NCBI GenBank assembly: GCA_045643185.1
Contig: JAZUKH010000224.1
Coordinates: 1 to 42,605, forward strand
Direction: 5' to 3'
DNA length: 42,605 bases
Origin: RGIG464 sp045643185
Lineage (GTDB): Bacteria > Myxococcota_A > Bradymonadia > UBA4248
Shown: one piece after another, positions 35,271-42,605 of the stretch
Numbering within the stretch: the first letter of the stretch is position 1
Layout of the letters: each line of letters starts with the position of its first letter
The notes under the pieces: generated by a model
Told to the model about the DNA's origin: nothing
Database searches by the model: none
Seen by the model: the letters and a program-made list of their open reading frames with translations, nothing else
Translations under genes and position numbers: made by a program

Positions 35271-35532
35271 GTGCTCAACACGAACGGAAGCGCCCACACA
35301 CACAGCTGAGCAGTAACCTTTTTTTGGCCTTCTTCCCCCCGACAAAACTTGCGTCTATTCCCAAATAGTTATACAAATAGTATTTTGTATTAGACGTATT
35401 TTGCGCCATAACTTTGTATGCATGTACAAACACCTCGGCCAGCGTCTTTTTAGACAACTGCGCATGGGCCAAACCTGTGTCAGGATTGATTGATCCCTCA
35501 CACCAAACAAGGAATCAGGTAAGGAAGAAACT
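35271..35532. promoter_or_regulatory. Upstream region of the second OmpA gene with nested inverted repeat
   Basis: CGTCTA (35352-35357) and TAGACG (35391-35396) frame ATACAAA (35371-35377) and TTTGTAT (35384-35390). CGTCTATT followed by TTAGAC is shared with the region before the first OmpA gene. The ribosome site is AGGAAG before ATG 35533. The -35/-10 pair is not clear to me. Confidence 0.45.
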
Positions 35533-38151
35533 ATGAAAAAAACGCTTAGATTCATGATTGTTGCTGCTATGGCTTCTCTCGCTATGGTTTCAACGAATGC
35601 TTTTGCGGATGATGGCGACAAAAAGCCAGGTAAACGTGTCAGTGCTAACGGTACCTATCAGTTCAAACCCTCATGGGGTATCGGTCTCCAGTATGGTATG
35701 ACCTTTACGGAAATGGACAGCTTCAATGATTATCTGCTCATTCCCTCGAAACAAAACTACTACGATGTCAACTTTGTTGCGGATCACGAGCTCTACGGCG
35801 AATGGTCGCCGGTCGAAGGCTTCCGTCTCAGCGTCTTCGCGGGTTGGCAGTCCCTCTACATTAAAGACACGGGCTTCAACTACATCTACGGCGGTATCGA
35901 ACCCACCTATGCCATTCGTCGCTCCTTCTATGAATTCGCCGTCGGTCTCGGCCTCGGTTATGGTGGCTCCATCTACGACAGCGAAAGCGAAGCCATGGAC
36001 AACGGTCTTAAAGGTCACGGCCTCCTCGTTCGTCCCTTCGTCGAAGCTCGTTTCTATCCGTGTGACATCTTCGCTATCTACCTCCGTCTCGCCTTCTCGT
36101 ACTTCAAAGACTTTGGCGTTGAAGCAACCGAAGCCATGAAAGCCATCGATAAAAATGACAAGATCGATGAAGATCGTCTGTCTTACGCTGGCCCCAACCT
36201 GGCCGTCGGTTTCCGCTTCGGTGCCTACGCCAATCCGATCGTCGTCGTGGGCGACAAAGACAACGATGGCGTCCTCGACGATATCGACGAATGTCCCGAT
36301 GATGCCGGTGAAGAAGATTTCTACGGCTGCACCACGCCTGACACCGATGCTGACGGCATCTGCGATCCCTGGGTCTCCGAAAAAGGTCTTCAGGATCTCT
36401 TCGCCGATGCTTGCAAAGGCGTCGATCAGTGCTCCGACAAATCCGAAGACATTGATGGATTCGAAGATGAAGACGGTTGCCCCGATCCCGATAACGACAA
36501 CGATGGCGTCTGCGATCCTTGGGTCGCCGAACAGGGCGCTCTCGATGAATTCGCTGATGTCTGCAAAGGCACCGATCAGTGCTCCGGTGAATCCGAAGAC
36601 CTCGACGGCTCGGCCGACAATGATGGTTGCCCCGATCCTGATAACGATGGCGACGGCTTCTGCGATCCCTGGGTCGCTGAAAAAGGCCTCGCTGATAAAT
36701 ACGCCGCAGTCTGCAAAGAATCAGACCTCTGCCCCAATACCGCAAACGGCGATCCCAAGTTCTTTGGCTGCCCCGATCCCGACTCCGATCACGATGGTTA
36801 CTGCGATTCCTGGGTCTACAATCTTAACCTCCAGGCCAACTACCCACAGTGCAAAGGCATCGACAAGTGCCCCGGCGAAACCGGCGAAGACAACAAAGGT
36901 TGCATCAAGCGTCGTGTCGAAGTTACCGACAGCGCCATTCAGATCAACGAAGCCATTAACTTCGCCCTCAACAAAGCAACCATCCAGAAGAGCTCCGATA
37001 CCCTCCTCGAAGAAATCGCTAAGGTCTTCAAAGACAACCCAAGAATCAAGAAAGTCGAGATCCAGGGCCATACAGACCTCAGCGGCAAAGCCAACAAGAA
37101 TATGAAGCTCTCCGAAGATCGTGCAAAATCAGTTTACGATCGCCTCATCAAACTCGGCGTCGAAAAAGACCGCATGATCCACAAAGGCTATGGTATGACT
37201 CAGCCGGTCGAACCCCTCGCTCCTGGTCAGAAGAAAGAAACGAAGGAACAGGCTGCTAAGAACCGCCGCGTTGTCTTCAACATTCTTGAACAGGAATTGG
37301 CAAAACAGGTCATGACCGTTGACGAAGCGCGCGCACTCGGTTACAGCGCTGACGAAGTCACCCTCCTCGACAAAGATGGCAAGCCCATGACGGATACGTC
37401 CAACGTGACGCTGCCTGCCACAAGATCCGCTGCTCCGGCAGCCAACACCACGGCTCCCGCTGACAACACCACGGCTCCGGCCAACAACACCACGGCTCCC
37501 GCTGACAACGCTCCCGCCGCTAAATCGACCATCGTCGATCAGGTCAAAGCCGATGTCAAAGCCGCTGAAAACAAAGCTGCTGCTGATAAAGCCGCCGCTG
37601 AAAAAGCCGCTGCTGATAAAGCCGCTGCTGACAAAGCCGCTGCAGATGCCGCTGTCAAAGCTGCTGCTGACAAAGCCGCCGCTGACAAAGCCGCCGCTGA
37701 AAAGAAAATCGCTGACGAAAAAGCAAAAGCCGATGCCGCAGTAAAAGCTGCTGCAGACAAAGCCGCTGCTGAAAAAGCAAAAGCCGATGCCGCTGTCAAA
37801 GCTGCCGCAGACAAAGCCGCTGCCGACAAGGCCGCCGCTGAAAAGAAAATCGCTGATGAAAAAGCAAAAGCTGAAGCCGCTGCGAAAGCTGCTGCCGACA
37901 AGGCCGCCGCTGATAAAGCTAAAGCCGATGCCGCTGCTAAAGCTGCTGCCGATAAAGCTGCTGCTGACAAAGCTGCCGCCGAAAAGAAAGCTGCTGAAGC
38001 CAAAGCTAAAGCTGAAGCTGAAAAGAAAGCTGCTGAAGAAAAAGCCAAAGCCGCTGCTGCTGCTGCCAAGAAGACAGCCACGGATCCTAAAGCCGCCGCT
38101 GCTGCCGCTGCCGCCGCTGCCGCTGCCGCTGCTTCCGCATCCAAAAAGTAG
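35533..38151 (+). CDS. OmpA-family protein with TSP3-like repeats and long Ala/Lys tail (paralogue 2)
   Basis: A protein of 872 residues. The first ~600 residues closely follow the upstream paralogue: signal peptide (MVSTNAFADD), barrel-like domain, four enlarged TSP3 units, and an OmpA domain with FALNKATIQKSS, QGHTDLSGKANKN and LSEDRAKSVYDRL. It then continues with NTTAPAD-type repeats and a ~200-residue Ala/Lys/Glu/Asp helix (from about residue 673, units like KAAADKAAAEK), ending in poly-Ala and SASKK. The tail resembles the TolA linker and could reach through or bind peptidoglycan or inner-membrane partners. At DNA level the tail shows a repeat offset of 141 bp, a sign of recent expansion. 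Confidence 0.92.
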   Translation: MKKTLRFMIVAAMASLAMVSTNAFADDGDKKPGKRVSANGTYQFKPSWGIGLQYGMTFTEMDSFNDYLLIPSKQNYYDVNFVADHELYGEWSPVEGFRLSVFAGWQSLYIKDTGFNYIYGGIEPTYAIRRSFYEFAVGLGLGYGGSIYDSESEAMDNGLKGHGLLVRPFVEARFYPCDIFAIYLRLAFSYFKDFGVEATEAMKAIDKNDKIDEDRLSYAGPNLAVGFRFGAYANPIVVVGDKDNDGVLDDIDECPDDAGEEDFYGCTTPDTDADGICDPWVSEKGLQDLFADACKGVDQCSDKSEDIDGFEDEDGCPDPDNDNDGVCDPWVAEQGALDEFADVCKGTDQCSGESEDLDGSADNDGCPDPDNDGDGFCDPWVAEKGLADKYAAVCKESDLCPNTANGDPKFFGCPDPDSDHDGYCDSWVYNLNLQANYPQCKGIDKCPGETGEDNKGCIKRRVEVTDSAIQINEAINFALNKATIQKSSDTLLEEIAKVFKDNPRIKKVEIQGHTDLSGKANKNMKLSEDRAKSVYDRLIKLGVEKDRMIHKGYGMTQPVEPLAPGQKKETKEQAAKNRRVVFNILEQELAKQVMTVDEARALGYSADEVTLLDKDGKPMTDTSNVTLPATRSAAPAANTTAPADNTTAPANNTTAPADNAPAAKSTIVDQVKADVKAAENKAAADKAAAEKAAADKAAADKAAADAAVKAAADKAAADKAAAEKKIADEKAKADAAVKAAADKAAAEKAKADAAVKAAADKAAADKAAAEKKIADEKAKAEAAAKAAADKAAADKAKADAAAKAAADKAAADKAAAEKKAAEAKAKAEAEKKAAEEKAKAAAAAAKKTATDPKAAAAAAAAAAAAAASASKK

Positions 38152-38194
38152 CCTAGATCGCCAGGCCTAATGCTTGGTAATCCACAATAAAAAA

Positions 38195-38223
38195 GCCTCG
38201 TCATAACGACGAGGCTTTTTTTT
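38195..38223. terminator. Bidirectional terminator between convergent genes
   Basis: GCCTCGTC (38195-38202), loop ATAAC, GACGAGGC (38208-38215), then eight T, with an A-run on the left so that it can also stop minus-strand transcription. Confidence 0.88.
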
Positions 38224-38313
38224 GCCCCAAACGCAACGAGGCCGCGCGCTAGCGCCCTTGCGCACAGCTGAAAGCGTGGTTTCGTTTCATTCAGGACGCG
38301 ATATAACAACGTC

Positions 38314-38335
38314 GAGCCGTTGTATGCAACGGCTC
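38314..38335. repeat. Hairpin GAGCCGTTG-TATG-CAACGGCTC
   Basis: A 9-bp perfect stem without a T-run lies just before modular repeat copy D. The rest of the gap 38224-38474 holds copy D and AT-rich sequence, and no gene. Confidence 0.55.
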
Positions 38336-38350
38336 CCACACACCCGTTTA

Positions 38351-38427
38351 GGGCACTGCCAGTAGAGGGGGTAGCGGCGTATTGGCGAATGCCAATAGAC
38401 GCGTAGGGGGAGACTTCCCCCACACAC
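38351..38427 (+). repeat. Intergenic modular repeat, copy D
   Basis: The left arm GGGCACTGCCAGTAGAGGGG leads into GTAGCGGCG, the core is TATTGGC-GAAT-GCCAATA, and the right arm GACGCGTAGGGGGAGACTTC ends in CCCC. It has the same core as copy C. Confidence 0.85.
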
Positions 38428-38474
38428 ATTCATATCTTAGTGAAATATTATTATAATTATAAATATTACAAGAT

Positions 38475-41261
38475 TTATATCGGCGTCTCTGTTGTGATTG
38501 TCGTGGTATGACCGTTGATGCATTTACTTGCAGTATCACGTTTTACGCCAAAAACGGGGTCGTACGTGACAGCAGTTTGGATATTATTATTTGATAAATG
38601 TACTTCGGCTTCAGCGCCAATATCGGTTGATTCGACGGACATTTTGAATATATTGACGGTGCCTTTGAGGAATAAATTAATTTTCGCGCCCGCGCCTTGA
38701 ACGTTCAGCGTACCGAGTTCGGCGTCGGCGGCGAAGTCAGCCCCGGCATGGCCGTACAAGTAGAGATCACCGCTTTGCGGATTGAAACCGAGATTGGCGC
38801 CTGCGATGATCATGCTCACACCAATGGTCGTTTCGCCAGTCGATTCATTTTGACTGAGCTCAAAAAAGCGACCAAGTTTAATGCCGATCGAGGCAGGCGG
38901 GAGCGGGTTGTACGTTTCGGTCACGACGGTGCCATTGTGGGGATCGGGATCCGGTTCAGGCATCACGGTTTGTCCGTCGGGCGTTTCTTCGGTCAAAAAG
39001 ACGTCGGCCATCGTGTCAAAACCGGGCCTGAGCACGATGCACATGCCCGCATCCTCGTCCTGGACGCCTGGATCGATCGCACCTTGCTCTTTCTGTTTGG
39101 CTTTGTAGATTTCCTGAGCTGTTTTGGCGAGCTTAGCAGGCGAAGGTACATCCACTTTGACGATCAGTTTGGGCTTGGGTTTGCCGCCCATGCCCGTGAT
39201 CGGAAACTCAGGAACCTTGGGATAGACTGCGTCGATCTTGGAGGGATCAATATATTTATTAAGCGATGATTTAAATTCCGCATCATTTAAATGGCCGTTG
39301 AACGTCATGCCGCCCCAGATCGGCGATAATAACCCCATCATACCATTGGACATGCTTGCTCCAAGCGGGAAAAATCCGATGATCCCGGCTGCAAGCGCAT
39401 TGCGGCGATTGCGTTGTTTATTATATATTTTATCATCAGCTATATAACCAAGAATATTATTGGTATAAAGCCAATATTGTTCTGCCAGAATAATGGCTTC
39501 TTGATATCCTTTTGCCATAATTTCGTTAAATGGACAGAAATCTTTGGTCATGGCCTTGACCTGTTCGTCCGTGAATTTTTTATCCGTCCAGAAACTGCCG
39601 TTTTCAAACAGCGAACCGAACATCGACACCATGCCACCGGCTGGATTTGACTGGAGTTTTTGGTGCGTGACATCGACTTTTTGTAAAACTTTGTCGTCAG
39701 CATTTTCGATGCTTTTGACCAAATACTGATCCGATGGTTTGGTAAAATATTCTTCGGCGAGTTTTGTATATTGATATTGGCTGTAATCATATAAAATATT
39801 AAGCCAAAACTCTTCTTGTTCGTAATTATTATCGCCGTAGGTGATTTTTTCGACTTTTTTATGTTTTTTGAAGCCTGCCATTTCACCAAAAAGGCCGACA
39901 ACATTAATATTTCCGTCTTCATCAATATTATTCTGGAGCGCTTCAAGTCCGTTGATGACGGTATATGAGTCGATGCCGGCGTCCCCGAGAAGCGAATTCA
40001 AGGTATCATTGTCGCGGAGCTTATCGAAATCGATGCCATTTTCGGAGACAAGCTCGTTGAGGTCTTCGCCACCTAACATCATGCTGATGAGGAAGCCGAA
40101 GTAGTCGAAAGCCGCATTGAGTGAAACACCGGTCGAATTGATGACGCCGGGGGCATCTTTGGGCAGTTCGAAGGTTCGGTCGAGGTTGAGCTGCTGCCCG
40201 ACCGTGTCGAGCGTCGGATCAAAGGCTAATCGTGTTCGTTTAAAGTCGGTGAGGTGCTCAAAGCCATATTGATCGAGGATAGGACCGGCGAATTTGAGGT
40301 AATTTTGGTAGCCACCAGCAAGTTCAATGAAGCGATTATAGGCTTCTGTAATGACGGTGGTGTAACCTTCTTTGGCGCCTTCGAGCATGTAGAGGTAGGC
40401 GCCGCCAAGGTCTCCGTCGAGGAACGACACGAGCATCATCCCCTGATTGGCAGGGCCGCCGCCGTTACTGAGTTGAAGAGCGGCGTTAAATGACTTGCGA
40501 GCAAGCTCGGTTTTGCCCATGTCGAGGTAGAGCATGCCGAGGGTGATCAGAATAGATTCATCGTTCGGATTCTGCTGCAACGCGAAGAGAAGCATATCAA
40601 GCGCGTCATCGTTGTTATTGCTCTGTCTAAGCAGATTTCCAAGAAGCATGGCAGTCGATGCGCTGTGGGGATCTTCTGCCGCGGCGAGTGCGCCGAGCAC
40701 GAGCGAGAGTTCATAATGGCCGTCAAGCATAAGACCGGCCGATAAATTGTGGAGCGTCAAAGCGTTGATCGCTGACGATGCGTCTGGCTCCGCAGCAAAA
40801 GCCTGGGGAATGAGCAGATCGAGAAAGCTCGGTGAATCGTCCGTAATGCCTTTGAGTGCCTCTTGAAAGACTTCGCTCGCATTGTCTTTCGTCAATTTGA
40901 TCTTCTTTGCCTGAACATTCGCCGAAAGTTGCGACATTGCTCGCAGTTCACGAACGAAAGACTGGGTATCGGCGTCAAGAGAGCGATATTGTTCGTCGTA
41001 AACGCTTTTTGCAAAACGCTGATAAGCCTCGATCTGCATTGGCGTGACTTGTGGGACCGGCGCTTTTCCGATCAACTCGTCGACCGATAGCGTCGAGACG
41101 TTCGTGCCAAAAATAATGCCGTGCGACCAACGTGAAGCCGTCGATCGATGAAAGCAACCAAATACATAAACAGCAGCAAAGAGAATAACAAAAATAACGA
41201 GCCAGCGTACCCAGTGGCATTTCTTGGTTGTTTTTGACGTTGATTGAGCATTCTTATTCAT
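38475..41261 (-). CDS. Membrane-anchored TPR protein of unknown function
   Basis: A protein of 928 residues. A short Lys-rich cytosolic start is followed by one membrane helix (WLVIFVILFAAVYVFGCF, about 20-37), so most of it is probably periplasmic. TPR-like units lie near residues 170-310 (LVLGALAAAEDPHSASTAML, then ALDMLLFALQQNPNDESILI, then GKTELARKSFNAALQLS). The middle ~400 residues match nothing I know. The last ~150 are beta-rich with alternating patterns (ADAELGTLNVQGAGAKINLF), a possible beta-helix or lamella. AT-rich patches inside the gene (for example near 39411-39470 and 39770-39840) differ from the surroundings. It is convergent with the OmpA pair and lies 137 nt downstream of a kinase gene on the same strand. 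Confidence 0.7.
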   Translation of the reverse strand: MNKNAQSTSKTTKKCHWVRWLVIFVILFAAVYVFGCFHRSTASRWSHGIIFGTNVSTLSVDELIGKAPVPQVTPMQIEAYQRFAKSVYDEQYRSLDADTQSFVRELRAMSQLSANVQAKKIKLTKDNASEVFQEALKGITDDSPSFLDLLIPQAFAAEPDASSAINALTLHNLSAGLMLDGHYELSLVLGALAAAEDPHSASTAMLLGNLLRQSNNNDDALDMLLFALQQNPNDESILITLGMLYLDMGKTELARKSFNAALQLSNGGGPANQGMMLVSFLDGDLGGAYLYMLEGAKEGYTTVITEAYNRFIELAGGYQNYLKFAGPILDQYGFEHLTDFKRTRLAFDPTLDTVGQQLNLDRTFELPKDAPGVINSTGVSLNAAFDYFGFLISMMLGGEDLNELVSENGIDFDKLRDNDTLNSLLGDAGIDSYTVINGLEALQNNIDEDGNINVVGLFGEMAGFKKHKKVEKITYGDNNYEQEEFWLNILYDYSQYQYTKLAEEYFTKPSDQYLVKSIENADDKVLQKVDVTHQKLQSNPAGGMVSMFGSLFENGSFWTDKKFTDEQVKAMTKDFCPFNEIMAKGYQEAIILAEQYWLYTNNILGYIADDKIYNKQRNRRNALAAGIIGFFPLGASMSNGMMGLLSPIWGGMTFNGHLNDAEFKSSLNKYIDPSKIDAVYPKVPEFPITGMGGKPKPKLIVKVDVPSPAKLAKTAQEIYKAKQKEQGAIDPGVQDEDAGMCIVLRPGFDTMADVFLTEETPDGQTVMPEPDPDPHNGTVVTETYNPLPPASIGIKLGRFFELSQNESTGETTIGVSMIIAGANLGFNPQSGDLYLYGHAGADFAADAELGTLNVQGAGAKINLFLKGTVNIFKMSVESTDIGAEAEVHLSNNNIQTAVTYDPVFGVKRDTASKCINGHTTTITTETPI

Positions 41262-41398
41262 AATATTTATGACTTTCCTGCGCTTGGATGTAAAAAAAGT
41301 AATCTTCTCATAATGAGCATTGATTGACGCTACGAGGTCGACATCAAATGACCACTTTTACTTTAACATGATTATTTCTATATTACGAATTTTATGCG

Positions 41399-42605
41399 TT
41401 AATCTGTGGATATGGAATCTGTCTCGAATGGCCTAAGAACATCGCCCATGGGAAGAGGATAAGGCGAACTATAAACTGTTTCGCCATTCAGCTCATTCTT
41501 CTGAATAAGATAGAGTATGGGGAGTAGATCGCCTTCTTTAACCTCTGGTTTGATGTGTGTTCCTACCGCGTGGATGATATCATCCGGAGATGCATCATCC
41601 GGGGGATTAAAACTATAGGTAATACGCCAACAGGCTTTATATGAATGATTTAATCTTGTTTTTGATTCTGATTTGTACTGAGAAATATACTTAACACGGA
41701 TAACGGTCGCCATAGATTTACGCGCATGTTTTAAAAACTTATAAGGAAACATCTTAACTTTATATCGTTCTATAAAAAAACTAATTGTAGCTAAGCAAGA
41801 ATAAAAAGCCAATCCCCCCAAAACTATCAACAAGAAATAACTATGAAAACAACAATACACAAATATTGCAGCAGCAACTAGAATTAACGAAATTTTGAGA
41901 GATCTTGAAAAATCTTTAAAAATCTTACTGTCATGTTCTCCATCGGACGTTAGTAAATCAATAATTCGTTTTGCTTTATATCTGGAAGGTAATCGTCTAG
42001 GCGTTGAATCTTCTAATTCTTGCCACAAAACGATATTTCCTGTTTGGTGGTAGGAATAGACTTCACTCAAAGAATACTGCTTCTGGGCACGAATCGCTTG
42101 TATTCTAGGGATGTCGTCAAATTTTTGCTTCTTCAACGCTGTAAAAAAACTGCGAATTTGGTCGTAATCGGCCATGCGATCTTCAAGGCGAGGTTCGAGC
42201 ATTTTGCGCAAGAAGGCGGTAATTTGATGCGGCAGGTGTTCCAAATGGGAATCAATGAGGACGTGATAATCCTGGATCTCGAGGTTTTCCGGCGCCACAC
42301 CGCTCAACAGGTAGACCGCCACGATCGCGAGCGAATAGATATCGCTCGCTGCGCTGGCTCGCCCCATCAACTGCTCAGGCGCCATGTAGCCATAAGTGCC
42401 GACAACGGTCGAACCACCGCCTTTCACCTGGGGATTTGATACAGCTCCAAAATCGATGAGATGGACTTCGGGGGTCATGGAGTTATCTTTGTAATTTAAT
42501 ATAATATTCGACGGCTTAATATCCCGGTGAATCACTTGGGGATCGCCCTGATGCAGTTGTTGCAGGACATCCAGTAGCTGCAAAAGAATCGCGCCGATCT
42601 GTCCG
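41399..42605 (-). CDS. Ser/Thr protein kinase, 5' end outside the window
   Basis: The frame is open to the window edge, and about 401 residues are visible. The C-lobe of a Hanks-type kinase is clear: VIHRDIKPSNIILN, LIDFGAVSN, VGTYGYMAPEQLMGRAS and SDIYSLAIV. The N-lobe with the ATP loop is cut off. After the kinase domain come two membrane helices (ISLILVAAAIFVYCCFHSYF and LLIVLGGLAFYSCLATISFF, about residues 225-270), then a C-terminal domain of ~110 residues resembling DUF3592-type beta domains. A membrane-anchored kinase like this may sense envelope conditions. Partners are unknown. Confidence 0.85.
   Translation of the reverse strand, partial: GQIGAILLQLLDVLQQLHQGDPQVIHRDIKPSNIILNYKDNSMTPEVHLIDFGAVSNPQVKGGGSTVVGTYGYMAPEQLMGRASAASDIYSLAIVAVYLLSGVAPENLEIQDYHVLIDSHLEHLPHQITAFLRKMLEPRLEDRMADYDQIRSFFTALKKQKFDDIPRIQAIRAQKQYSLSEVYSYHQTGNIVLWQELEDSTPRRLPSRYKAKRIIDLLTSDGEHDSKIFKDFSRSLKISLILVAAAIFVYCCFHSYFLLIVLGGLAFYSCLATISFFIERYKVKMFPYKFLKHARKSMATVIRVKYISQYKSESKTRLNHSYKACWRITYSFNPPDDASPDDIIHAVGTHIKPEVKEGDLLPILYLIQKNELNGETVYSSPYPLPMGDVLRPFETDSISTD

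Noticed and set aside
37550..38110. CRISPR array in the repetitive Ala/Lys region
   Set aside because: The repeats are in-frame codon repeats of variable length without spacers.
37539..38429. Minus-strand Ala/Ser/Phe-rich frame opposite the Ala/Lys tail
   Set aside because: It is the complement of the low-complexity repeat and runs through a terminator and a repeat element.

Overview
This window looks like chromosomal DNA of a Gram-negative bacterium. It encodes BamA, a LolD-type ATPase, two OmpA-like proteins and several lipoproteins. The mix of a Cys-rich von Willebrand lipoprotein, OmpA proteins with thrombospondin-3-like calcium repeats, a Ser/Thr protein kinase, a c-di-AMP cyclase and many C-ending codons is what I would expect in Deltaproteobacteria in the old sense (Myxococcota or Bradymonadota). 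That placement is an inference from gene content, not from a marker gene.

Layout. 1-3.8 kb: the 3' end of a gene, two copies of a 142-bp repeat, and a large von Willebrand A lipoprotein with its own promoter and terminator. 4.0-13.8 kb: part of a phage-tail-like contractile injection system (CIS): tail assembly chaperone, a DUF6760-like extension, sheath, tube, a 1532-residue coiled-coil protein in the tape-measure position, an Afp7-like tube/baseplate adaptor, and a gpD-like hub. Spike, gp25, baseplate J and effector genes are not in the window. 13.8-14.2 kb: an intergenic repeat, a terminator and a phased cluster of DnaA boxes. 14.2-17.5 kb: lolD-bamA. 17.8-19.8 kb: a lipoprotein with three fused DsbA-like domains. 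19.9-26.2 kb: an APH-fold kinase, an unknown exported protein, coaD, a tandem AAA+ ATPase and a nucleotidyltransferase-like protein. 26.3-31.6 kb: ftsH-folP-cdaA-cdaR. 32-33 kb: a protein with five zinc ribbons. 33.3-38.2 kb: two paralogous OmpA/TSP3 proteins, the second with a long Ala/Lys tail. 38.5-42.6 kb, minus strand: a membrane-anchored TPR protein and the 3' part of a Ser/Thr kinase gene.

The most interesting signal is at 4445-4491. The tail-assembly chaperone ends at a perfect G_GGG_GGG slippery heptamer, then 6 nt, then a 10-bp stem-loop. The -1 frame runs straight into the DUF6760-like sequence, which has no ATG, GTG or TTG start upstream of its conserved region. This reads as a programmed -1 frameshift like phage lambda G/GT, placed inside a contractile injection system. 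Other points are a helically phased array of five co-oriented DnaA boxes (13969-14041), a family of intergenic repeats with conserved arms and variable palindromic cores (four clear copies, one degenerate), strong hairpins without U-tracts at three CIS gene junctions, and an unusual enlarged TSP3 repeat in the OmpA pair.
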